Positions 16,411 through 23,194 of a DNA stretch of 32,647 bases are shown piece by piece. The position numbers were made by a program, and so were the translations under genes. The notes beneath the pieces were generated by a model. The model was given only the letters and a program-made list of their open reading frames with translations. It was not told the DNA's origin and searched no databases. The DNA lies in NCBI GenBank assembly GCA_015065065.1, contig SVQX01000023.1, positions 1 to 32,647 on the forward strand, given 5' to 3'. This DNA comes from Oscillospiraceae bacterium (lineage in GTDB: Bacteria; Bacillota; Clostridia; Oscillospirales; CAG-272). Position 1 is the first letter of the stretch, and each line of letters starts with the position of its first letter.

Positions 16411-16550
16411 GCTCCCTCCGGGAGGGAGCTGGATTTTGCGAAGCAAAAGACTGAGGGAGAACGCGAAACGAAAAAAGATTAAAATCTTTTTGGCACGCAG
16501 GCTCCTCCCCGCGCCGCTAAAGCGTCGCATCCCCTCCTCCCGGAGGAGGG
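16411..16550. repeat. Hairpin-rich repeat element (MITE/REP-like)
   Basis: Bounded by two GC-rich perfect 9-bp palindromic hairpins, GCTCCCTCC-G-GGAGGGAGC (16411-16429) and CCCTCCTCC-C-GGAGGAGGG (16532-16550), with TTTTGC-GAA-GCAAAA (16434-16448) inside. Elements of the type 'GGCTCCCTC...TGAGGGAG' are dispersed in gut Clostridia. No protein is encoded. It is GC-rich inside an AT-rich island. Confidence 0.5.
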
Positions 16551-16752
16551 CTTATAGCGAAACCCGTTTACGGGTAGTAAGTAATAATTGCATGGCTGAC
16601 AGGCCAATATAAAGCGCACTTGTGCGCAGACGGTAGTATTAGGGCTATGCCCGAAACTGAAATCCCCACGTTTTACGGGGGATATTTATTGTGCTTTTGC
16701 AATATAGTCCAATATTGTGATATTACAACTTGGATAAAACAAAATATTCTTT

Positions 16753-16828
16753 GAAAAATGCAATATATTTTTCAAAAAAATGATTTTATATATTGCAAAA
16801 ACAAAGGATGTGTGATATAATTGTCACA
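16753..16828 (+). promoter_or_regulatory. Promoter and nested operators of the MutS-like operon
   Basis: Core promoter TTGCAA (16793-16798), 17-nt spacer, TATAAT (16816-16821). Three inverted repeats overlap it: TTGAAAAAT-gcaatat-ATTTTTCAA (16753-16777), TGCAATATA...TATATTGCA (its right arm covers the -35), and TGTGA-tataattg-TCACA (16811-16828, over the -10). This density indicates tight control by one or more dimeric regulators. Confidence 0.7.
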
Positions 16829-16902
16829 TAGGTCACTCTAAGTGCCACACCAAAGGCATAAATAGCCACAAATCCCAATTATGAACACAAGAGGAGATAG
16901 GT

Positions 16903-17469
16903 ATGCCCTTGCCGTTAGTTTTAATATGTATTATAACCGCGTTTTTTCTTTTTCGAAATATACGATTTTTATATAAACGAATATTATGTGCAAAGAAACT
17001 TCGAAAAATTTGCCGCAATTCAAATTATAATTTTCACAAAACACATCCGCTTTGGTTGCTTGGAGGCAAGAATACACAAAAATGTGATTGCTACATAGAA
17101 ACACCCAGCGAGGTGTTTGCCATCAAGCTGTTCGGCATGCCAAGACGGAGTACTGTGCTTGTTTTCAAGGCAAACGGAGAATATTTTATCCGAAGCTTTA
17201 TCGCTATCATTTCCTACGGCTCGGCAATGCGCTTTCCGCTCAACAGCAAACCAAAGCCAATGCCCACATACAATTTTCGATATAAATACAGGGATGAATG
17301 GGAGATAAAAACACCAAGGCGTGTTCTTTTGGTCAATCCCGTTTCTATGGAATTCCGCCGCCAGCCTGAGTGTGGAAGCGAGGTGCTTATTGGCGCGGGA
17401 GATATTGTAAACGGTATGGAGATAGACTCCTTGCCGCGCCTATTGAATGATCTGGAGAATTCATTATGA
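16903..17469 (+). CDS. Membrane-anchored protein of unknown function coupled to MutS-like ATPases
   Basis: 188 residues. One N-terminal membrane helix (residues 3-22) is followed by a very basic stretch ('RILCAKKLRKICRN') and a cytoplasmic domain of about 140 residues. The domain begins 'HPLWLLGGKNTQKCDCYIET' and continues 'VFAIKLFGMPRRSTVLVF', a pattern faintly like NERD-type nuclease-related domains, but the catalytic residues cannot be assigned and no function is claimed. GGAGA lies upstream of the ATG. It is the first gene after the operator-rich promoter, and its stop overlaps the next gene by 4 nt (ATGA), so it is translated together with the first MutS-like ATPase and probably acts with it, perhaps at the membrane. 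Confidence 0.7.
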   Translation: MPLPLVLICIITAFFLFRNIRFLYKRILCAKKLRKICRNSNYNFHKTHPLWLLGGKNTQKCDCYIETPSEVFAIKLFGMPRRSTVLVFKANGEYFIRSFIAIISYGSAMRFPLNSKPKPMPTYNFRYKYRDEWEIKTPRRVLLVNPVSMEFRRQPECGSEVLIGAGDIVNGMEIDSLPRLLNDLENSL

Positions 17470-18917
17470 AAATGTCCCCAAGACTACTGAATTATAGCCA
17501 TACCGATTCCTTGCCGCACGAGCTTTTCTCGGACCTGCAGCTTGATAAAGTATTAAGCACACAAGCGATTTCCGTATTGCAACAGCCATGCGGTGAAAGG
17601 GAAATTCTGCGTCGTGCCGAGTTGTTCGGCATACTTGAAAATGCCGAAAATCTTAATCGGATAGAAATGGCTCTTTCTGTTTTGTCTGCCGCTGAGCGAT
17701 CCTTGTACCTACTAAATGGTGCAAAAGTTCCGCTTGACAGATATAATCGTTATGCAGAAGTTTTAGTCGACTACGTTAATTCCTGCGAATATCTTATCTC
17801 GATGTCAGATCTCGGAAGCCTTTTTGCAGAGGTATCGGAATATTTTTCTTCCGAAGATAACCAACGCATGGTTGCTGATGCTAAAAAATCGGCACAACGG
17901 ATAAAAAGCTTACTGACACAAATGAACGTTGGTTTGTTATCTTTTTCGGATAAGAATTGGCTTACGCCGAATTATGAAGCCATAAGCGAATTTGACAGTA
18001 TCTCCGAATATGCTCAAAAGCTTGGTTTTTCTACTCCACCAAAGAAACTTCCGGATGCTAAAATAAATCGTTCCATGTCAGATGCTATTTGCCTTCTTTA
18101 CGAAAAGGAGGTTGACAAGATAGAGGCACAGCTTTCCGAATTTTCAAATGTGGATTTTTATGAACCTCTTACGTATATTCCCGAAATCAAATTCTTTTTG
18201 GAGATACACAATTTGCTTCTTCGGACATGCAAGATGGGTATTCCGCACTGCACCCCTACGATTGCAAAGGAGCCTCAATATATCGCAAAAGAACTGCATG
18301 ATATTTCGTTGTTGGCAAAAAACTGCGAGCATATTGTCCCAAACGACGCCGAATTTACTAAAGATGAGCCGTTCTGCTTCCTGCTTGGCGCAAACGGCGG
18401 AGGAAAGACTACATACCTAAGAGCAATCGGTATCAACCTTATTCTTTTCCTTTCCGGTTGCCCGATTTTTGCGAAAAGTGCAGAGATCTTTCCGTTTGAT
18501 ATTGTCCTTTCCCACTTTCCGAAAGACGAAAGATTTGAAAGTATAGGCAGACTTGATGAGGAACAAAAGCGCGCAGGCGAAATGCTGAAAACAGCCTCAG
18601 ACAAAACCTCGTTTCTGCTTTTCAACGAAACATATAGCGGAACGGATGACAAGCGCGGATTCGACCTCTTGAAAAATACTGCGGAGCAAATTCGTCAAGG
18701 TCGACATTGGGGTCTGTACGTTACTCATTTTCACGAAGTAATATCGCTGGACTACACTGTGCTGTCTGCTCAAATAGATCCCACAGACGAAAACAAACGA
18801 ACATTCCGTATTGTAAGATCAAAAGGAAGTGCCTCGTCCTATGCTTCCGACATCCTAAAAAAATATCGGCTTGACAAGGCTTCTCTCGCCGCAAGGAGGG
18901 ATAAATATGCCAATTAG
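17466..18917 (+). CDS. MutS-type ATPase, copy 1 (no mismatch-binding domain)
   Basis: 483 residues. The N-terminal ~290 residues are helical and resemble the MutS lever/core (domain III) region. The MutS V ATPase follows: Walker A 'GANGGGKTT' near residue 308, the signature loop 'ESIGRLDEEQKRAGEML', Walker B 'FLLFNETYSG' and 'THFHE' as the trans-acting His motif. There is no N-terminal mismatch-recognition domain with the FxE motif, so ordinary mismatch repair is unlikely. In Walker B the usual Asp of IDE reads Asn (FNET), as in copy 2. The ATG overlaps the preceding stop; copy 2 begins 11 nt before this gene's stop. The two are probably subunits of a heterodimer. Confidence 0.8.
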   Translation: MKMSPRLLNYSHTDSLPHELFSDLQLDKVLSTQAISVLQQPCGEREILRRAELFGILENAENLNRIEMALSVLSAAERSLYLLNGAKVPLDRYNRYAEVLVDYVNSCEYLISMSDLGSLFAEVSEYFSSEDNQRMVADAKKSAQRIKSLLTQMNVGLLSFSDKNWLTPNYEAISEFDSISEYAQKLGFSTPPKKLPDAKINRSMSDAICLLYEKEVDKIEAQLSEFSNVDFYEPLTYIPEIKFFLEIHNLLLRTCKMGIPHCTPTIAKEPQYIAKELHDISLLAKNCEHIVPNDAEFTKDEPFCFLLGANGGGKTTYLRAIGINLILFLSGCPIFAKSAEIFPFDIVLSHFPKDERFESIGRLDEEQKRAGEMLKTASDKTSFLLFNETYSGTDDKRGFDLLKNTAEQIRQGRHWGLYVTHFHEVISLDYTVLSAQIDPTDENKRTFRIVRSKGSASSYASDILKKYRLDKASLAARRDKYAN

Positions 18918-20367
18918 TATTTTGTATCCGAATCGCGTTGCATCTCAAACAAAACAAATATCTCCAAAGATGCTGTACCATCTTTCAATCGACCGTTCCT
19001 TTGCCTACATTTGTGCAGACGTTAAAAAACGAGAACGCTTTTTAGCGGTAATATCCGCCTCGGCAAACGACGAAAAAGAGATAGTATATCGTCAAAACAT
19101 TTTAAAGGATCTTCAAAAGAACGCCTCGTTGCTTGAACAGTTATCAGCCCTGTCCTCCCGCTTTGAAGAACTGCGACTATCTCAAAGAAATGCCGACAAG
19201 GACGAATATAGGTTAAACACAACGAACACAGCATCTCTCATAGCCTCAAAAAATATTTTGCAGGCACAGGCACTCTGTCTCAAACGAGCCCTGCTTTTTG
19301 TCAAAGCATACGGCGACATTTTGTCCAAATACGAGCTTGAGTCACAGGGATTGATAGACCTTTATAACGTTTGTCGGGACATATATGGACCTCCCGAATT
19401 TTTAAAGCTGATAGCCTTTTGCTCCAAATATGAAAATTTCAGCGCAAACGGGTTTTTGGATTTCAAATTTTCTTTGAACGACCAAGGGCGGATTCAGGAA
19501 TACGAACTGATCGATCACAGATATATTCATATCACCGATCAAGAACTTCAAAAAAAGGGTTTTTCGCTTTTTAAAAAAGTGGAGGAAACAAATAATCCTT
19601 GTGCGCGCGTAAATTCCTCAAAAGACGGGATTTTTGAAAGCCTTGCCATCTCTGCACTTTCCGAGCTTTCCGAGCTGTTTGGGAACATAAATGAACAAAT
19701 ATTCTCGAAATTCAGCGCTATCGGTCGCGAGCTGGAATTTTACGACGTAGCAATGAGGTACATAAATGCATTGACGGAAAAGAAAATACCTGTTTGCTAT
19801 CCGGTATTTTCAACAGATAATAGCATCAAGGTTAAAAATCTATATGACCTTTATCTGCTGATGTCAAAACCAAACCCCGCCGATGTGACTCCCAACGATT
19901 TTGAGTTGGCCAAAGGTTGCCCCGGTCTCTTAGTGTTCGGTGATAGCGGAAGCGGGAAGACCGTATATTTACGTTCTGTCGGCACAATGCAGCTTCTCGC
20001 GCAGGCAGGTCTACCGATTCCATGCGAAAGCGCTAAAATAACGTTGTTTGCACAATTTGCCACACAGTTTTCGGAATCGGAAAAAGAGTTTTATGAAGGT
20101 AACGATGCGGGTCGCTTTGAGCAGGAGGTACGCGAGCTTGCCACAATTGTAGACACCTTAGCTGAGGGCGCGCTCGTTTTGCTTAACGAAACCTTCCAAA
20201 GCACCGCCTATTCCGAGGGTGCTGAAGCAATCCTCACTCTGTTAGAACACTTCTCAACATCAAATATCCGCTGGATATTAGTAACTCATATTCAACAACT
20301 CGCAATTTCACTTGACATGGGACACAAATATAAGCTATTAACTTTTAAAACTCATTTTAGTCCATAG
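18907..20367 (+). CDS. MutS-type ATPase, copy 2 (no mismatch-binding domain)
   Basis: 486 residues, homologous in layout to the preceding gene but strongly diverged. The helical N-terminal region spans about residues 1-320. The ATPase shows Walker A 'GDSGSGKTV' near residue 344, an ABC-like loop segment 'EQEVRELATIVDTL', Walker B 'LVLLNETFQST' (again Asn for Asp) and 'VTHIQQL' for the His motif. The ATG at 18907 has AAGGAGG 7 nt upstream and overlaps the end of copy 1; the earlier in-frame ATG lacks a site. No mismatch-recognition domain is present. After the stop, 122 nt lead to the RiPP precursor. The last residues seem to end cleanly; no truncation is evident. Confidence 0.8.
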   Translation: MPISILYPNRVASQTKQISPKMLYHLSIDRSFAYICADVKKRERFLAVISASANDEKEIVYRQNILKDLQKNASLLEQLSALSSRFEELRLSQRNADKDEYRLNTTNTASLIASKNILQAQALCLKRALLFVKAYGDILSKYELESQGLIDLYNVCRDIYGPPEFLKLIAFCSKYENFSANGFLDFKFSLNDQGRIQEYELIDHRYIHITDQELQKKGFSLFKKVEETNNPCARVNSSKDGIFESLAISALSELSELFGNINEQIFSKFSAIGRELEFYDVAMRYINALTEKKIPVCYPVFSTDNSIKVKNLYDLYLLMSKPNPADVTPNDFELAKGCPGLLVFGDSGSGKTVYLRSVGTMQLLAQAGLPIPCESAKITLFAQFATQFSESEKEFYEGNDAGRFEQEVRELATIVDTLAEGALVLLNETFQSTAYSEGAEAILTLLEHFSTSNIRWILVTHIQQLAISLDMGHKYKLLTFKTHFSP

Positions 20368-20451
20368 CGTCAACATAGTCTAAGTTATCCAATTTTAAAT
20401 GGCGTCAAACATCCGTTCTCAAAATATGTTGAGGGATTATATTATTAAAAT

Positions 20452-20468
20452 CAAAACGTCACAATATC
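20452..20468 (+). repeat. Left arm of 17-bp perfect inverted repeat around the precursor gene
   Basis: CAAAACGTCACAATATC, the exact reverse complement of 20696-20712. It lies 21 nt upstream of the precursor ATG and outside its ribosome site. Confidence 0.9.
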
Positions 20469-20489
20469 TTGTTTTTGAAAGGGGAATTT

Positions 20490-20663
20490 ATGTATATCAA
20501 ACCAACAATTATAGAAATCAATTCGGATCTTATTACAAAATATATAAAAGCATACGCTTTTTCCTCCCTTGGATGTCCCGGTCTATCTGCCGATTATGTT
20601 GTCGGTGGAGGATGTGGATATGCATATAGCAACGGCTCATGTAATATATCACACAACACATAA
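20490..20663 (+). CDS. RiPP precursor peptide, three-Cys core
   Basis: 57 residues. GAAAGGGGAA precedes the ATG. The N-terminal ~26 residues form the leader 'MYIKPTIIEINSDLITKYIK' plus 'AYAFSS'. The C-terminal part is a likely core with Cys29, Cys42 and Cys51, rich in Gly, Ser, Asn and Tyr ('GGGCGYAYSNGSCN'). A PqqD-like recognition protein and a radical SAM/SPASM enzyme follow, the standard arrangement for thioether peptides (sactipeptide or ranthipeptide). Which residues are crosslinked is not visible. There is no GG-type protease site, and no exporter or peptidase in the window. The gene lies wholly inside the 17-bp inverted repeat pair. A SCIFF-type peptide is excluded because it would need six Cys. 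Confidence 0.8.
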   Translation: MYIKPTIIEINSDLITKYIKAYAFSSLGCPGLSADYVVGGGCGYAYSNGSCNISHNT

Positions 20664-20695
20664 TTATTAATTAGATTTTTAACACACACAACCTG

Positions 20696-20712
20696 GATAT
20701 TGTGACGTTTTG
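20696..20712 (-). repeat. Right arm of 17-bp perfect inverted repeat around the precursor gene
   Basis: GATATTGTGACGTTTTG, the exact reverse complement of 20452-20468; 227 bases lie between the arms, holding the ribosome site and the whole precursor frame. Confidence 0.9.
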
Positions 20713-20745
20713 TCGGTGTCAATCTTGCATTTTTCCATATTGACC

Positions 20746-20759
20746 ACATATTAATATGT
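20746..20759. promoter_or_regulatory. Palindrome ACATATTAATATGT upstream of the PqqD-like gene
   Basis: A perfect 14-bp palindrome, 22 nt downstream of a TTGCAT (20724-20729) that could be a -35 box with TATTAA as -10. Possible operator controlling the modification genes separately from the precursor. Confidence 0.4.
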
Positions 20760-20807
20760 TTTCGCACAGCCAAATAGAGAATTTAAATTAGAAGGAGAAC
20801 ACAAACA

Positions 20808-20837
20808 ATGTTGTTATATACTAGATTGTTTGTTTGA
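20808..20837 (+). CDS. Nine-codon leader frame overlapping the PqqD-like start
   Basis: ATG with AAGGAG 10 nt upstream encodes MLLYTRLFV and stops at TGA 20835-20837. This is the only good ribosome site near the PqqD-like gene, whose own starts (TTG 20830, ATG 20845) have none. It may couple translation into the next frame, or be the relic of a one-base frameshift in the PqqD-like N-terminus. Confidence 0.4.
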   Translation: MLLYTRLFV

Positions 20838-20844
20838 TTTAAGT

Positions 20845-21108
20845 ATGACATATTTTAATGAAAAAGATTTTAATTACGAAGAGATTGACGATTCGTTAAT
20901 TGTTTTGCGCACAGCAACCCAGGATGTTTTTTTGCTCAATAGCACAAGTAAGCACATTATGCTAGGCCTGCTACAGCAACAAAACATCACTCATATAATT
21001 GACGAGTATTGCTCTAATAATCCAAACATTAATCGAAACATAATTTACAAAGATTTCATCGATATAAAAAACACGTTATTTGAAAAGGGAATATTATATG
21101 AGCGTTGA
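20845..21108 (+). CDS. PqqD-like RiPP recognition element protein
   Basis: 87 residues from the ATG; TTG 20830 is an alternative start adding five residues. It has the PqqD/RRE pattern: a beta-strand segment 'EEIDDSLIVLRTATQDVFLL' followed by 'NSTSKHIMLGLL' (LN-x-TA/S-x-x-I) and helices to the C-terminus. RREs bind the leader peptide and present it to the modifying enzyme. Its stop overlaps the start of the radical SAM gene by 11 nt, so the two are coupled. No ribosome site stands directly upstream; translation probably enters through the nine-codon frame. Confidence 0.8.
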   Translation: MTYFNEKDFNYEEIDDSLIVLRTATQDVFLLNSTSKHIMLGLLQQQNITHIIDEYCSNNPNINRNIIYKDFIDIKNTLFEKGILYER

Positions 21109-22120
21109 ATTGTCCTTAAAATCTATATATATTGAAATCACCAACAAATGTAATCTTTTTTGCAAGCATTGCTATAACGATTCAAAATATAATAATAACA
21201 CTTTTTTAAGTTACTCAACACTCGAAAATATATACAAGAGTTTTTTCGAGGAAAAGCCTAATCAAATAGCGATTTCAGGAGGGGAACCTTTGCTCCACCC
21301 CGAGATATTAAATATTTTTTCTTTGGCTCTTAGATATAAAGTTCAAACCCAGATAGTTACAAACGGTGTATTATTAGACCGTTATGTGGAAGACATCATT
21401 TCCAACCCATATTTAACAGTTCAAATTTCCATAGACGGTGTTGGCGAATCACATAATTTACTAAGAAGTAGCCATATTTTCGACCATGTCAATTCGAACA
21501 TTGACAAATTGAGAAAAAAGGTCCCATTATCTATAAATACATCCCTCAACAAATATAACTTATTTGAAATTGAAAATATTGTAAAATATGCAATAGATAA
21601 AGGCGCAAAAACGATCGCATTTTCACCATTAAATTTCCAAGGCAGGGCCACTCAACACCAAGACATCCAAGTTAGCAACCATGAGTTAAGAAATGCTATT
21701 GATTTAATCACAAAATTATCAACAGAATATCAAAATCATATTAACATAAAACCGATCAAAATAAACTATTCCTCTTGCCCTTTTTCATCATTGGGCAAGG
21801 CAGATATTTCGCCAAGAATTGATGTCAATGGCAATGTTTTCTTGTGTTCTATGTTTACTAACACGTTGTTTTCCATAGGAAATATAAACCAAGAAAACCT
21901 ATTTGATATAATAAATGGTGCTAGATGTAACGTGGTTACCGACTTTTTGCACAGTTTTAAAAATTTGATTGATTGTAAATCCTGCGTGTTGAATAATGAA
22001 TGCCAAAGGGGCTGCTTGGCTCAATATCTTAATGATTTGCCAGCGTATTTTGATGATTGCTGTAAACTAAAAAAAAGTGATTTTTGGCTTTTTTTAAAAA
22101 ACACGGTTATTAAATACTAA
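21098..22120 (+). CDS. Radical SAM/SPASM peptide-modifying enzyme
   Basis: 340 residues. The SAM-binding 4Fe-4S motif CxxxCxxC is Cys18, Cys22, Cys25 in 'TNKCNLFCKHCYND', followed by 'ISGGEPLLHPEI' (GGEP motif) and 'TNGVLLDR'. The C-terminal ~120 residues form a SPASM/twitch region with auxiliary-cluster cysteines: 'NYSSCPF', 'GNVFLCSMF', 'LIDCKSCVLNNECQRGC' and 'DDCCKLK'. Such enzymes install thioether or C-C bonds in RiPP precursors. GGGAA lies upstream of the ATG at 21098. With the PqqD-like protein and the precursor it forms a minimal RiPP cluster. Composition is strongly AT-rich, as in the neighbours. Bond type cannot be predicted from sequence. Confidence 0.9.
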   Translation: MSVELSLKSIYIEITNKCNLFCKHCYNDSKYNNNTFLSYSTLENIYKSFFEEKPNQIAISGGEPLLHPEILNIFSLALRYKVQTQIVTNGVLLDRYVEDIISNPYLTVQISIDGVGESHNLLRSSHIFDHVNSNIDKLRKKVPLSINTSLNKYNLFEIENIVKYAIDKGAKTIAFSPLNFQGRATQHQDIQVSNHELRNAIDLITKLSTEYQNHINIKPIKINYSSCPFSSLGKADISPRIDVNGNVFLCSMFTNTLFSIGNINQENLFDIINGARCNVVTDFLHSFKNLIDCKSCVLNNECQRGCLAQYLNDLPAYFDDCCKLKKSDFWLFLKNTVIKY

Positions 22121-22225
22121 CTAATATTAACTGTGTTTTTAGTTTCATATGGTGAGCTATCCATCTATATTGGTTGTTTCATTATAGGACAATTGTTAGA
22201 AAACCGCTTTTGGGAGAGCATTTGA

Positions 22226-22348
22226 ATGAAAGAGTTAACGGCAGAAAAAGTCATAGAAATATTCAACGCAAACATCGAGAATGCAGAAGTAACCGAGGAC
22301 AAGCTTGATGAAGATCTATCCGAGCATGTGATTTATAAGAAAAGATAA
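22226..22348 (+). pseudogene. Truncated acyl-carrier-protein-like fragment
   Basis: 40 residues with GGGAG upstream. 'ELTAEKVIEIFNANIENAEV' and 'TEDKLDEDLSEHVIYKKR' match the first two helices and loop I of ACPs of the peptide-cluster type; there the DLSxxGIDS segment holds the phosphopantetheine Ser. Here the frame departs at 'SEH' and ends in 'VIYKKR', before the Ser. A perfect hairpin follows 4 nt later. It is read as a decayed carrier protein that once belonged to the peptide island; a functional micro-protein is possible but less likely. Confidence 0.5.
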
Positions 22349-22352
22349 CGCA

Positions 22353-22382
22353 GAGGGCTGACGAAAACAATCGTCAGCCCTC
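22353..22382. terminator. Perfect 11-bp hairpin at the right end of the peptide island
   Basis: GAGGGCTGACG / CGTCAGCCCTC with an 8-nt loop, followed by AAAATTT; acts as a terminator-like element in either direction, though without a long T-run. Confidence 0.65.
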
Positions 22383-22498
22383 AAAATTTGCATCGCAGAA
22401 AGTAAAGAAAAGGAGTTTTGAAAACGGCAAAATGCCACAAAAAAGCTTTAATAGGACACTTGTTCAGGAAACTTGCGCCGTGGTAAAAACAGGCAAAA

Positions 22499-22861
22499 CT
22501 AAAGTAGCAGCGACTCGTGAAAAATAAATAAAAAATCAGTCCAAATCTTACGAAATGGACTGATTTTTTGTGCATATAGCACTAAAAATGGTCGCCCACA
22601 TGCAACTTTATCCGAACACGGAATGTCCGTAAAGAGCACTGTTTTTGAGCCGTAGCCGAAGTTTAATGTAAGTAAGAATCGGTCATTGTATAGGAATACT
22701 GTATTGACGAAAACATCGATAAGCTGTCTGCGCTCTTCAAGACGAGTGAGGTCAAAGTTTCGCATATAGCGGAACCAAGCCCAAAGCTCATCCTCGGTTC
22801 GCAAGGGGCGCTTCATGTTTTCAATCAATATCTTGTCTTCCAATTCGCACTTGGTAAGCAT
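22499..22861 (-). pseudogene. Remnant of a large serine recombinase (C-terminal end)
   Basis: The minus-strand frame encodes 'CELEDKILIENMKRP', 'LRTEDELWAWFRYM', 'RRQLIDVFVNTVFLYNDRFL' and 'LTLNFGYGSKTVLF'. This is the typical C-terminal tail of large serine recombinases of transposons and integrative elements (compare the ELE-KI, 'RQLIDTFVNSVYLYDDK' pattern). The catalytic Ser domain and the zinc-ribbon region are missing: before 22861 the frame runs into unrelated sequence. It is evidence that a mobile element once inserted here. Confidence 0.7.
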
Positions 22862-22869
22862 TTTCAGAA

Positions 22870-23190
22870 ATGAGCAAACAGAAAGGCCTTGAATGCTTCT
22901 GTATTGGGGAAGAATCCATCTATGCAATTTTAGCGGGTATGCTTACAGCAGATAACACGCCTATCGATGATGTGATCCGCATTAGAGAAAAGCAATTTGC
23001 TTCAATGGAAAGAATAATGAAGCTTGCCGAAACCGATGATGTTCTCAAAGAACAAATTAAGTCTACCTATAAATCTGACGATATGATTGCTTGGGAAGTA
23101 AATCGCCTTTTGAACTCGCCTCATTCTCAGTTTGCAAAGCTTAGAGAGAATAAGAAATACCTTGAAATGCTTAATAAGTGGATAAGATAA
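22870..23190 (+). CDS. Hypothetical protein, probably the 3' part of a broken gene
   Basis: 106 residues, mostly helical and charged ('IRIREKQFASMERIMKLAET', 'DDMIAWEVNRLLNSPHSQF'), no recognised family. The frame begins right at the edge of the serine-recombinase remnant on the other strand, without a good ribosome site, which suggests that the true N-terminus was lost when the element inserted or decayed. A sound terminator follows, so the 3' end is authentic. Confidence 0.45.
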   Translation: MSKQKGLECFCIGEESIYAILAGMLTADNTPIDDVIRIREKQFASMERIMKLAETDDVLKEQIKSTYKSDDMIAWEVNRLLNSPHSQFAKLRENKKYLEMLNKWIR

Positions 23191-23194
23191 AGTT

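Larger units (their letters stand above)
16253..16902. other. Gene-free interval with hairpin element and regulated promoter region
   Basis: 650 bases with no convincing gene. It holds the terminator at 16274, a hairpin element at 16411-16550, a promoter-like TTGCAA-18-TATTAC (16697-16726) and the operator-rich promoter at 16753-16828. A possible 14-codon frame with AGAGG upstream (16362-16406) is too weak to call. Confidence 0.6.
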
